NCBI GenBank assembly: GCA_021850345.1
Contig: JAJZMN010000002.1
Span: forward strand, 1 to 5,582
Reading direction: 5' to 3'
DNA length: 5,582 bases
From: Actinomycetes bacterium
GTDB taxonomy: Bacteria > Actinomycetota > Acidimicrobiia > Acidimicrobiales > RAAP-2
A model generated the notes under the pieces. That model saw only the letters and a list, made by a program, of their open reading frames with translations, ran no database searches and was not told where the DNA came from. Position numbers and translations under genes: made by a program. Position 1 is the stretch's first letter; every line of letters begins with the position of its first letter. Positions 1 to 5,350 of the stretch are shown in pieces.

Positions 1-7
1 CGGCGGC

Positions 8-1030
8 GTGGGCACGAACGGCAGCGGGGTCGCGGTAGTCACGGGGGCGAGCGCCGGCGTGGGCCGTGCCGTCGCCGCCGAGCTCGCCCGGAGGGGCTTC
101 GACGTCGGTCTCCTTGCCCGTGGCCACGCGGGACTCGACGCGGCAGCGGCCGAGGTCGGCCGTGCCGGCCGGCGCGGCCTCCCCATCGCGACGGACGTCT
201 CGAAGTTCGAGGAGGTGCAGCGCGCCGCCGAGAAGGTGGAGTCCGAGCTCGGTCCGATCGACCTCTGGGTGAACGACGCGATGACCACGATCTTCGCCCC
301 GATCTGGGAGGTCGAGCCGGAGGACTTCAGGCGAGCTGTGGAAGTGACGTTCCTCGGGCAGGTCTGGGGCACCAAGGTCGCGCTCGGCCGGATGGTGCCA
401 CGCGACCGCGGCACGATCGTCAACGTCGGCTCCGCGCTCGCCTTCGTAGGCATCCCGCTGCAGTCGGCATATTGCTCGTCGAAATTTGCGTGCCGCGGGT
501 TCTTCGAGTCGGTGCGCGCGGAGCTCGCGCACAAGAGGAGCAGCGTGCAGATGTCGATGGTCCACCTCCCGGGCGTCAACACGACGCAGTTCAATTGGTG
601 CAAGAGCGTGTTCGACAGGCATCCGCAGCCCGTCCCGCCCATCTACCAGCCGGAGGTCGCGGCCCGTGCGATCGTGAGTGCCGCGCTCGAGGGACGGCGA
701 TCCAAGGTGCTGGGGGCGTGGAACCAGCTCCTGGTCGTCTTGGCGAGCCTCTTTCCCGGGCTCGCGACCCAGTACGCCGCCGTCGGTGCCTGGGAGACCC
801 AGCTCACCGACCAACCGGTCCCGAAGGACCGCCCGGCCAACCTCTGGGAGCCCCTCGACGAGCACGAGGACAAGGGAGCGCACGGCATCTTCGACCGGGA
901 GGCCCACGGCATGCTCAGCGCGCAGTTCCTCGAGTCACTGCCGACGACGGCCAAACGGTTCGGCGTCGCGCTCGCGAGGACGGCGCGCGAGAAGGCGGAC
1001 CGCAAGGGCGAGGTGGCCTCGCGCAGGTGA
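8..1030 (+). CDS. SDR family NAD(P)-dependent oxidoreductase
   Basis: A classical short-chain dehydrogenase/reductase of 340 residues that should oxidise or reduce a hydroxyl/carbonyl group with NAD(H) or NADP(H) in the cytoplasm; the substrate is unknown. Seen: the Rossmann glycine motif TGASAGVG at residues 12-19, Asp63 in the ATDVS segment that normally contacts adenine, Ser142 in GSALA, and the catalytic pair Tyr155 and Lys159 in YCSSK. The usual NNAG motif reads NDAM (residues 89-92), and the position of the tetrad Asn is Thr114. The C-terminal extension of about 90 residues (PANLWEPLDEHEDKGAHG region, 276-293) goes beyond the 250-residue SDR core and, from memory, is typical of an uncharacterised actinobacterial SDR subfamily. 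The start is a GTG that puts the glycine motif at the usual distance. The frame is open to the window edge, so a start further upstream is possible. Its stop overlaps the start of the next gene. Confidence 0.9.
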   Translation: MGTNGSGVAVVTGASAGVGRAVAAELARRGFDVGLLARGHAGLDAAAAEVGRAGRRGLPIATDVSKFEEVQRAAEKVESELGPIDLWVNDAMTTIFAPIWEVEPEDFRRAVEVTFLGQVWGTKVALGRMVPRDRGTIVNVGSALAFVGIPLQSAYCSSKFACRGFFESVRAELAHKRSSVQMSMVHLPGVNTTQFNWCKSVFDRHPQPVPPIYQPEVAARAIVSAALEGRRSKVLGAWNQLLVVLASLFPGLATQYAAVGAWETQLTDQPVPKDRPANLWEPLDEHEDKGAHGIFDREAHGMLSAQFLESLPTTAKRFGVALARTAREKADRKGEVASRR

Positions 1031-2823
1031 TCGAGCGAAGCGCGGGGTTCGCGCCGATCGAGTCGTACGCGGCCATCGGGGACGGCCGGACCGTCGCGCT
1101 CGTGGCCGCCGACGGAAGGATCGACTGGTGGCCGCTGCCGACCGTGGAGTCCCCTCCCGCCTTCTGCTCGCTCGTCGCCGGCGAGGACGGCGGGGTGCTC
1201 GCGCTCTGTCCCGCAGACGGGGAGTTCTCGGTCACCCGGCGGTACGTGGAGGGCACCAACGTGCTCGAGACCACGTACACGACCGCCTCGGGATCTGCGA
1301 AGGTTGTCGACTCCCTGAACGCCACCAGCACCGGCCAGCTGCCATGGGTCGAGCTCGCCCGGGTCGTCGAGGGCATCGACGGCCACCTCTCCATGGCTTG
1401 GGAGGTCAGGCCTGGCAACCGATTTCGCTCCGCACGCCCGTGGGCCGAGACCACCGCGGCGGGCGTCCCGATGCTCCGGGTCGCCGACCAGACCCTGGGC
1501 GTCGTCACCACAGGCATCGGCGTTCCCGTCGTCGAGCGGGCGCGCGTCCACGGCAGGTTCGACACCGCGCCACGCAGCCGCCACGTGCTCGGGGTGGTGG
1601 CGACCGACTCCGAGCCCCTGTTCCTCCCGCCGTCGACACGGGTCGCCGAGAGGACCGAGCAGACGGTCGAGTGGTGGCGCACCTGGGACCGGCGCATCCG
1701 CTACGACGGGCGATGGCAGGAGCCGGTGCGGCGCAGCGCGCTGGTGCTCAAGCTCCTCACCTTCAGCGAGACCGGGGCGATCCTGGCGGCTCCGACCACC
1801 TCGCTGCCCGAGATCATCGGAGGCGAGAAGAACTACGACTACCGCTACGCCTGGGTCCGGGACATGGCCTTCGCCATCGGCGCCGTGCTCCGGCTCGGTG
1901 TCGAAGAGGAGGTCCACGCCTCCCTCTCGTGGCTCCTCAGCACGGTCAGGGAGACGGCACCCGACGTGCACGTCTTCTACACGCTCGACGGCAAGGTCGC
2001 GAGGAGGAAAGACGAGGTGCGGGCCTGCGGCTACCGCGGCAGCCGGCCGGTGCTGTCGGGCAACGCCGCCGAGCAACAGACGCAGCTCGAGAGCTTCGGT
2101 GCCCTGTTCGATCCCGTCTGGGAGTACGTTCGGGAGGGAAACCAGCTGGACGAGCGGACCGCGTCGATGCTGGAGTCCTGCGCCCAACGCGTCTGCGACA
2201 TCTGGACACGCCCGGACGCGGGGCTGTGGGAATTGACAGACACCCAGCACTACACCGCATCAAAAGTGGGGTGCTGGACGGCGCTCGACCGCGCGGTCCG
2301 GCTCGCGGGCGTCGGACAGCTCTCCGACCGGTTCGCCTCACGTTGGGAGGCCGAGCGCGACGCGGTCGCCGAGTGGGTGCGGACGAACTGCTGGTCGGAG
2401 ACGAAGCAGGCGTTCACCTTCTACGCCGGCACCGACAACCTCGACGCCGCGGTGCTCCTATCGGCGCGCATCGGCTTCGATCGCGGCGAGCGCATGCGCT
2501 CCACCATCGGCGCGCTGAGAAAGGAGCTCGGCCGCGGCCCCCTCATGTACCGCTACACGGAGATGGTGGGCAAGGAGGGCGCCTTCCTCGCATGCTCGTT
2601 CTGGATGGTCGAAGCGCTCGCGCTCACGGGGCTCGTCGGTGAGGCGTCCGCGCTCATGGACGAGCTCTGCGGCCTCGCCAACGACGTCGGCCTCTTCTCC
2701 GAGGAGATGGACCCCGAGACGAAGGCGATGCTCGGGAACTTCCCCCAGGCGCTCACCCATCTCGCTCTCATCAACGCCGCTGCGGTCGTCCACGAGTGCG
2801 CGGCGGGCGGCGGCGCCCGCTAG
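1027..2823 (+). CDS. Glycoside hydrolase family 15 protein (trehalase/glucoamylase-like)
   Basis: A 598-residue GH15 enzyme, a usual length for bacterial members. The family inverts alpha-glucosidic bonds; bacterial members include trehalases, glucoamylases and related exo-glucohydrolases, so the substrate is open. Seen: an N-terminal trehalase-like domain beginning PIESYAAIGDGRT (residues 10-22) and GRIDWW (30-35); the (alpha/alpha)6-barrel signature GGEKNYDYRYAWVRD at 265-279; GLWE at 399-402, where Glu402 is the expected general acid; and SEE at 558-560 followed by GNFPQALTHLALINAA, where a Glu of the pair (559/560) is the expected general base. No signal peptide is visible, so it is probably cytoplasmic. 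The open frame reaches back to 472, but that part lies inside the SDR gene. GTG at 1027 gives the family N-terminus and overlaps the SDR stop as GTGA, implying translational coupling. The canonical NWDYRY is NYDYRY here (Tyr270). Confidence 0.92.
   Translation: MIERSAGFAPIESYAAIGDGRTVALVAADGRIDWWPLPTVESPPAFCSLVAGEDGGVLALCPADGEFSVTRRYVEGTNVLETTYTTASGSAKVVDSLNATSTGQLPWVELARVVEGIDGHLSMAWEVRPGNRFRSARPWAETTAAGVPMLRVADQTLGVVTTGIGVPVVERARVHGRFDTAPRSRHVLGVVATDSEPLFLPPSTRVAERTEQTVEWWRTWDRRIRYDGRWQEPVRRSALVLKLLTFSETGAILAAPTTSLPEIIGGEKNYDYRYAWVRDMAFAIGAVLRLGVEEEVHASLSWLLSTVRETAPDVHVFYTLDGKVARRKDEVRACGYRGSRPVLSGNAAEQQTQLESFGALFDPVWEYVREGNQLDERTASMLESCAQRVCDIWTRPDAGLWELTDTQHYTASKVGCWTALDRAVRLAGVGQLSDRFASRWEAERDAVAEWVRTNCWSETKQAFTFYAGTDNLDAAVLLSARIGFDRGERMRSTIGALRKELGRGPLMYRYTEMVGKEGAFLACSFWMVEALALTGLVGEASALMDELCGLANDVGLFSEEMDPETKAMLGNFPQALTHLALINAAAVVHECAAGGGAR
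2803..2820. terminator. GC-only hairpin at the convergent gene ends, possible bidirectional terminator
   Basis: Bases 2803-2809 pair perfectly with 2814-2820, giving a 7-bp all-G/C stem around the tetraloop GCGG. The hairpin ends exactly at the shared CTAG stop site. It lies in the last codons of the GH15 gene and just past the stop of the minus-strand gene. There is no T-tract on either side, so it is not a classical intrinsic terminator; U-less hairpin terminators have been proposed for actinobacteria. The sequence also encodes a Gly/Ala-rich C-terminus, so the fold could be incidental to GC-rich coding. Confidence 0.3.
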
Positions 2824-3917
2824 GCCACCCGATAGTCCTCGAGGTCCGCGGCCTTGAGACGGAGGCCGTGCCCGGGCCGGTCCCGCGACGGGCGCAACGC
2901 GCCGCCCTCGGGGTCCGAGGTGCCGTCGAACGCCATCCGCTCGATGCGGACGTGGTCGTGGAAGTACTCGAGGTGCCGCAGGTGCACTGCGCCGCAGAGC
3001 GCGTGTGCGGTGACGGCAGGTGCGCAGTGACCGGAGAGATCGATCTGGAAGGCATCGCACAGCCCGCTCACACGCAGCAGCGCGGTGATGCCGCCGCAGC
3101 GCGTGACGTCGGCCTGCAGGCAGTCCACACAGCCTCCGACCAGCAGGTCCCGGAACTGCGACAGGAGGTATCCGTACTCTCCCGCCGCCACGTCGAGGCG
3201 CGCGGGTCCCCGGTCCCGGAGCAGCCGCAGCCCTTCGAGGTCCTCCGAGGAAACGGGTTCCTCGAACCACCGGACATCCCACTCTTCGTGGAAGCGGTGC
3301 GCCCAGTAGAGAGCCTCTTTGCGCGTGAGGGCGCCGTTGGCGTCGCAATAGAGCTCGACGTCCTCGCCGAGCACCTTTCGGACCGTGTCCAGTCGCACCG
3401 GGTCCTCGTCGGGGTGACGCGAGGTCTTGATCTTCACCCTCGGCAGGCGGGCGTGCATCCACCCCTCCGCCTGCTCGGCGAGCCTCCCGAGCGAGTAGCT
3501 CGTGAACCCACCGCTGCCGTAGACGGGCACCTCGTCGTGCGCCGGGCCGAGCAGGTCGACGAGCGGGAGGTCGAGAAGCCGGGCCTTTGCGTCCCAGAGC
3601 GCGACGTCGAGCGCAGAGACGGCCATCATCCCCAGCCCGGGGCGTCCTGCGTTCCGGAGGGCCGACCCCATCGCGTGCCAGGCTCCCGCCGTGTCGGATA
3701 CCGCCCGGCCACACAGGACGTGCGCGAGCTTCCCGGAGATGAGCCCCGAGAGCGCGGACGGACCGTAGGTGTAGCCGAGCCCGGTCTCGCCCCCCGCCTG
3801 CACCTCGGCCACGACCAGCGTCGTCGAGTCCCAGTCCATGGTCCCGTCCTGCTCGGGCTCGTCGGTCGGGATGGTGTACGCACGGGCCTGCACGGAGTCG
3901 ATTCTTGGAAGCTGCAT
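2820..3917 (-). CDS. Enolase superfamily protein, mandelate racemase subgroup
   Basis: A 365-residue enolase-superfamily enzyme. These abstract the alpha-proton of a carboxylate to form a Mg2+-stabilised enolate; in the mandelate racemase subgroup this leads to racemisation or, more often, dehydration of acid sugars. Seen: the capping domain at about 1-130, then the barrel with KIK (Lys162, Lys164), metal ligands Asp192 (CDANGA), Glu219 (WFEEPV) and Glu247 (AAGEYGY), the Asp270/His297 dyad (QADVTRCGG and SGHCAP) and Glu317. This is the complete mandelate racemase set, and by my recollection of the P. putida enzyme Glu247, Asp270, His297 and Glu317 even carry the same numbers. Substrate cannot be assigned. 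The ATG start is fixed by an in-frame TAA four codons upstream and by AAGGGG five bases before it. It is divergent from the antiporter operon and convergent with the GH15 gene. Confidence 0.92.
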   Translation of the reverse strand: MQLPRIDSVQARAYTIPTDEPEQDGTMDWDSTTLVVAEVQAGGETGLGYTYGPSALSGLISGKLAHVLCGRAVSDTAGAWHAMGSALRNAGRPGLGMMAVSALDVALWDAKARLLDLPLVDLLGPAHDEVPVYGSGGFTSYSLGRLAEQAEGWMHARLPRVKIKTSRHPDEDPVRLDTVRKVLGEDVELYCDANGALTRKEALYWAHRFHEEWDVRWFEEPVSSEDLEGLRLLRDRGPARLDVAAGEYGYLLSQFRDLLVGGCVDCLQADVTRCGGITALLRVSGLCDAFQIDLSGHCAPAVTAHALCGAVHLRHLEYFHDHVRIERMAFDGTSDPEGGALRPSRDRPGHGLRLKAADLEDYRVA

Positions 3918-3922
3918 GCTGG

Positions 3923-3928
3923 CCCCTT
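3923..3928 (-). promoter_or_regulatory. Ribosome binding site of the enolase-superfamily gene
   Basis: Read on the minus strand this is AAGGGG, five bases before the ATG at 3917-3915. An in-frame TAA lies at 3929-3927, overlapping the site, so no longer start is possible and this site decides the start. Confidence 0.7.
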
Positions 3929-3971
3929 AGCCGGACGTGCCACGGCCGAAACGGCGCCGGCAGACCGTCGT

Positions 3972-3983
3972 GCCCCCGGGGGC
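3972..3983. repeat. 12-bp perfect palindrome
   Basis: GCCCCCGGGGGC is perfectly self-complementary without a loop. It lies 55 bases upstream of the enolase-superfamily start codon, in the divergent control region. It could be an operator half-site pair or chance in GC-rich DNA. No second copy is visible in the window. Confidence 0.35.
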
Positions 3984-4052
3984 TGTTGGACTCGCGCCCG
4001 CCGTGCTCCAGGGTCTCGCGCCCCGCGTTTGCTGGCGCCGGAGGACGGGTAC

Positions 4053-4179
4053 CCGGCGGACGGTGCCGACCCGGCGGACGGTGGCGACCCGGCGGACGGT
4101 GCCGACCCGGCGGACGGTGCCGACCCGGCGGACGGTGGCGACCCGGCGGACGGTGCCGACCCGGTGAGACGGTGCCGAC
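4053..4179. repeat. 18-bp tandem repeat array, six copies plus a degenerate seventh
   Basis: Six consecutive units of CCGGCGGACGGTGCCGAC start at 4053, 4071, 4089, 4107, 4125 and 4143. They differ only at position 14 of the unit, which reads C, G, C, C, G, C in order. Units 1-3 (4053-4106) are therefore identical to units 4-6 (4107-4160), showing a 54-bp higher-order duplication. A seventh, imperfect copy of 19 bases follows at 4161-4179. In the C-type units the junction GCCG-ACC-CGGC can form a small 4-bp stem. The array ends about 50 bases before the mrpE start. It probably expands and contracts by slippage, and any function is unknown. Confidence 0.95.
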
Positions 4180-4183
4180 GGCA

Positions 4184-4214
4184 GCGCAGGCGCCCGGCCG
4201 CGCAGGCGCCCGGC
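4184..4214. repeat. 15-bp direct repeat before mrpE
   Basis: GCGCAGGCGCCCGGC occurs at 4184-4198 and again at 4200-4214, a 16-base period. It sits between the 18-bp array and the mrpE ribosome binding site, and its sequence is unrelated to the 18-bp unit. It contains the GGCGCC palindrome. Confidence 0.85.
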
Positions 4215-4215
4215 T

Positions 4216-4222
4216 GGAGGAG
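4216..4222 (+). promoter_or_regulatory. Ribosome binding site of mrpE
   Basis: GGAGGAG is a strong Shine-Dalgarno match. It is 7 bases before the GTG at 4230 but only 1 base before the in-frame GTG at 4224, so it favours 4230 as the start. Confidence 0.75.
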
Positions 4223-4229
4223 CGTGAGC

Positions 4230-4742
4230 GTGGCGAAGTCGAAGAGGACACGGGCCGCCGTCGGGTGGGCGTCGAGGGGACGGGCGGCAGAGGTGCTCGT
4301 CTGGACGCTCCTCACGTGGGGCGTGTGGCTCCTGTCACTCTCGGCGATCGACGACGAGGACCTCTTCGTCGGCGGGCTCTGCGCGCTGGGCTGCGGGGTC
4401 GTCGCCGCCGCGACCCGCAGGGCCATCGGCGCGCGCTGGCGGCCGCGTCTGGCCTTCCTCGCACCGGCGCTCTGGCTGCCGCTGGCCATCGTCGTCGACA
4501 GCGCCGCTGTGCTGGTATCCGCGTGGCGCCCCAAGCGACGCGGTGCCGAGGTCGTCGACATCCACATCGGCGCGGCGGGTTCGACACCTGCGGCGACTAC
4601 CCGGCGGGCAGTGGCGGCGACCGTGGCGAGCGCCACGCCCGCATCGGTCGTGCTCGACATCGACCCGGAGACGGGACACATGGTGGTTCACTCGCTCCGT
4701 TCGCCCGGTCCGGGACTTCACGAGCGGTACGCGCGGCGATGA
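4230..4742 (+). CDS. mrpE: Cation/proton antiporter subunit E (MrpE/MnhE)
   Basis: A 170-residue membrane protein matching subunit E of the multisubunit Na+/H+ (Mrp/Mnh) antiporters, at the usual length. In that complex E is a small accessory subunit needed for assembly or full activity, not one of the large transporting subunits. Seen: a basic N-terminus (AKSKRTRAA), membrane segments at about 20-38, 43-62 and 72-99, the stop-transfer RPKRRG, and a cytoplasmic C-terminal domain ending in TPASVVLDIDPETGHMVVH, which matches the family's TPGT-x-x-x-DVDPETG-x-x-x-VH pattern. The frame is open far upstream through the repeat array, but the ribosome binding site supports GTG at 4230. It is the first gene of the operon visible here and is followed 7 bases later by mrpF. 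Confidence 0.85.
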   Translation: MAKSKRTRAAVGWASRGRAAEVLVWTLLTWGVWLLSLSAIDDEDLFVGGLCALGCGVVAAATRRAIGARWRPRLAFLAPALWLPLAIVVDSAAVLVSAWRPKRRGAEVVDIHIGAAGSTPAATTRRAVAATVASATPASVVLDIDPETGHMVVHSLRSPGPGLHERYARR

Positions 4743-4759
4743 CAGGCTGATGACAGGCT
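4738..4759 (+). repeat. Exact 11-bp tandem duplication at the mrpE/mrpF junction
   Basis: GATGACAGGCT occurs twice in direct succession, 4738-4748 and 4749-4759. The first copy contains the mrpE stop codon (TGA 4740-4742) overlapped by an ATG (4739-4741). The second copy contains the mrpF start ATG (4750-4752). Because 11 is not a multiple of three, the first ATG now reads ATG-ACA-GGC-TGA and its stop (4748-4750) shares a base with the mrpF ATG. Confidence 0.95.
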
Positions 4760-5010
4760 TCAGTGTCTGCATCCTCGTGCTGCTCGTTGGAGGGATCGGT
4801 CCCGCCCTCGCGGTCGGCGCGCGCGGCACCCCGAGCAGCCGGCTGGTCGGGCTCGAGCTTGCCAACGCCGTCGTCACGACGTTCTTCGTCGTCTTCACCT
4901 TGGTCAGCGGTTTCACCTTCGACCTCACGCTGCCGCTCGTCCTCGCACCCCTGTCGCTAACGGGGACCCTCGTCTACACGCGGCTCCTGTCGCCGCAGAA
5001 GGGGCGCTGA
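4750..5010 (+). CDS. mrpF: Cation/proton antiporter subunit F (MrpF/MnhF)
   Basis: An 86-residue, almost wholly hydrophobic protein with three membrane segments (about 4-23, 35-53 and 58-77), fitting MrpF in length and layout. It is a small membrane subunit of the Mrp/Mnh antiporter complex, equivalent to MbhB of archaeal membrane-bound hydrogenase. Seen: SSRLVGLELANAVVTTFFVVF (29-49) aligns with the family segment where an acidic residue follows an Arg-Leu-Val stretch (Glu36 here, usually Asp by my recollection). The identity rests on length, topology and position between E and G more than on strong motifs. The ATG at 4750 has no good Shine-Dalgarno sequence; only a short AGG is nearby. Translation therefore probably depends on coupling to mrpE through the duplicated junction. 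Confidence 0.8.
   Translation: MTGFSVCILVLLVGGIGPALAVGARGTPSSRLVGLELANAVVTTFFVVFTLVSGFTFDLTLPLVLAPLSLTGTLVYTRLLSPQKGR
4997..5004 (+). promoter_or_regulatory. Ribosome binding site of mrpG
   Basis: AGAAGGGG within the end of mrpF lies 8 bases before the GTG at 5013, supporting that start although the intergenic gap is only two bases. Confidence 0.6.
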
Positions 5011-5012
5011 CG

Positions 5013-5318
5013 GTGGGGCACGACCTCGCGCTCGCGCTCGTCGCACTGGGCAGTGCGGTGATCTCGGCTTCGTCGCTGGGCGCGCTTCTCTCGCGGTCCG
5101 ACGAGCTCACGATGGTCCACTTCCTTACCCCGGTCAGCTCGCTCGGGGCGCCGCTCGTCGGCGCCGGCGTGTGCGTCGCGGAGGGGTGGGGGATCACGTC
5201 GGGCGAGATCATCCTGATCATCGGGATCCTTTTCGTGACTGGACCGGTGATGACCTCCGCGACCGGCCGCCTGATTGCACAACGACAGGAGATCCTCAGG
5301 ACAGAAGGTCCCGAGTGA
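5013..5318 (+). CDS. mrpG: Cation/proton antiporter subunit G (MrpG/MnhG)
   Basis: A 101-residue membrane protein matching subunit G of Mrp/Mnh antiporters in length and in its three membrane segments (about 4-26, 40-57 and 63-85). Seen: the conserved loop reads MVHFLTPVSSLGAPLVGAG (34-52), the counterpart of the family's LH-x-x-T-x-x-x-x-LG-x-P-L stretch, and the third segment ends TGPVMTSATGRLI, matching the usual TSPV-x-x-H/x-L-x-R ending. The GTG start lies two bases after the mrpF stop and has a good ribosome binding site. G corresponds to MbhC in archaeal membrane-bound hydrogenases. The polar tail (about 90-101) is short. Its stop codon is overlapped by the GTG of a possible 11-codon mini-ORF. 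Confidence 0.87.
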   Translation: MGHDLALALVALGSAVISASSLGALLSRSDELTMVHFLTPVSSLGAPLVGAGVCVAEGWGITSGEIILIIGILFVTGPVMTSATGRLIAQRQEILRTEGPE

Positions 5319-5350
5319 ACAGTGGAGTCGCAGTGAGCGCGCGCGGATGA
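5315..5350 (+). CDS. Possible 11-codon coupling mini-ORF between mrpG and the MbhD-like gene
   Basis: A GTG at 5315 overlaps the mrpG stop as GTGA and opens an 11-residue reading frame (VNSGVAVSARG) that ends in TGA at 5348-5350, overlapping the ATG of the next gene as ATGA. AGAAGG at 5303-5308 lies 6 bases before the GTG. A second in-frame GTG at 5333 has GGAG five bases before it. The downstream ATG itself has no Shine-Dalgarno sequence, so this frame could carry ribosomes across the 28-base gap. It is too short to judge by composition and may be chance. Confidence 0.25.
   Translation: MNSGVAVSARG

Larger units (their letters stand above)
3918..4229. other. Divergent intergenic region with repeats
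   Basis: These 312 bases separate the minus-strand enolase-superfamily gene from the plus-strand mrpE and must hold the control regions of both. It contains a 12-bp palindrome (3972-3983), an 18-bp repeat array (4053-4179) and a 15-bp direct repeat (4184-4214). All frames stay open across the array because 18 is a multiple of three, but none of the resulting peptides resembles a protein I know, and the frame leading into mrpE has no ATG or GTG before the repeats. I see no convincing -35/-10 pair; TTGGAC at 3986-3991 has only CAGGGT 17 bases further on. Confidence 0.7.

Noticed and set aside
472..1026. Extended N-terminus of the GH15 reading frame
   Set aside because: This stretch lies in another frame of the SDR gene, has no family similarity, and the GH15 domain begins right after the GTG at 1027.
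643..2250. Long minus-strand open frame of 535 codons opposite the SDR and GH15 genes
   Set aside because: It is antisense to two well-supported genes, its translation is rich in Arg, Gly, Pro and Ala without recognisable motifs, and such frames are common in GC-rich coding DNA.
3986..4014. Sigma-70-like promoter TTGGAC with CAGGGT 17 bases downstream
   Set aside because: The -10 match is poor, and in DNA this rich in G and C I cannot separate it from chance.
3937..4167. 76-codon GTG frame across the repeat array giving Arg-Arg-Thr-Val repeats
   Set aside because: The 18-bp period keeps every frame open, no good ribosome binding site is visible, and the highly basic peptide resembles no family I know.
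4053..4179. CRISPR array
   Set aside because: The units are contiguous 18-mers with no unique spacers and no cas genes nearby.
3941..4229. Asp-Pro-Ala-Asp-Gly-Ala hexapeptide repeats as an N-terminal extension of MrpE
   Set aside because: There is no ATG or GTG in this frame upstream of the repeats, the extension is not a feature of MrpE, and a strong ribosome binding site precedes the GTG at 4230.
2458..4251. 597-codon minus-strand frame spanning the GH15 end, the enolase-superfamily gene and the repeats
   Set aside because: It is an alternate frame of the enolase-superfamily gene and antisense to the end of GH15; the repeat array merely keeps it open.
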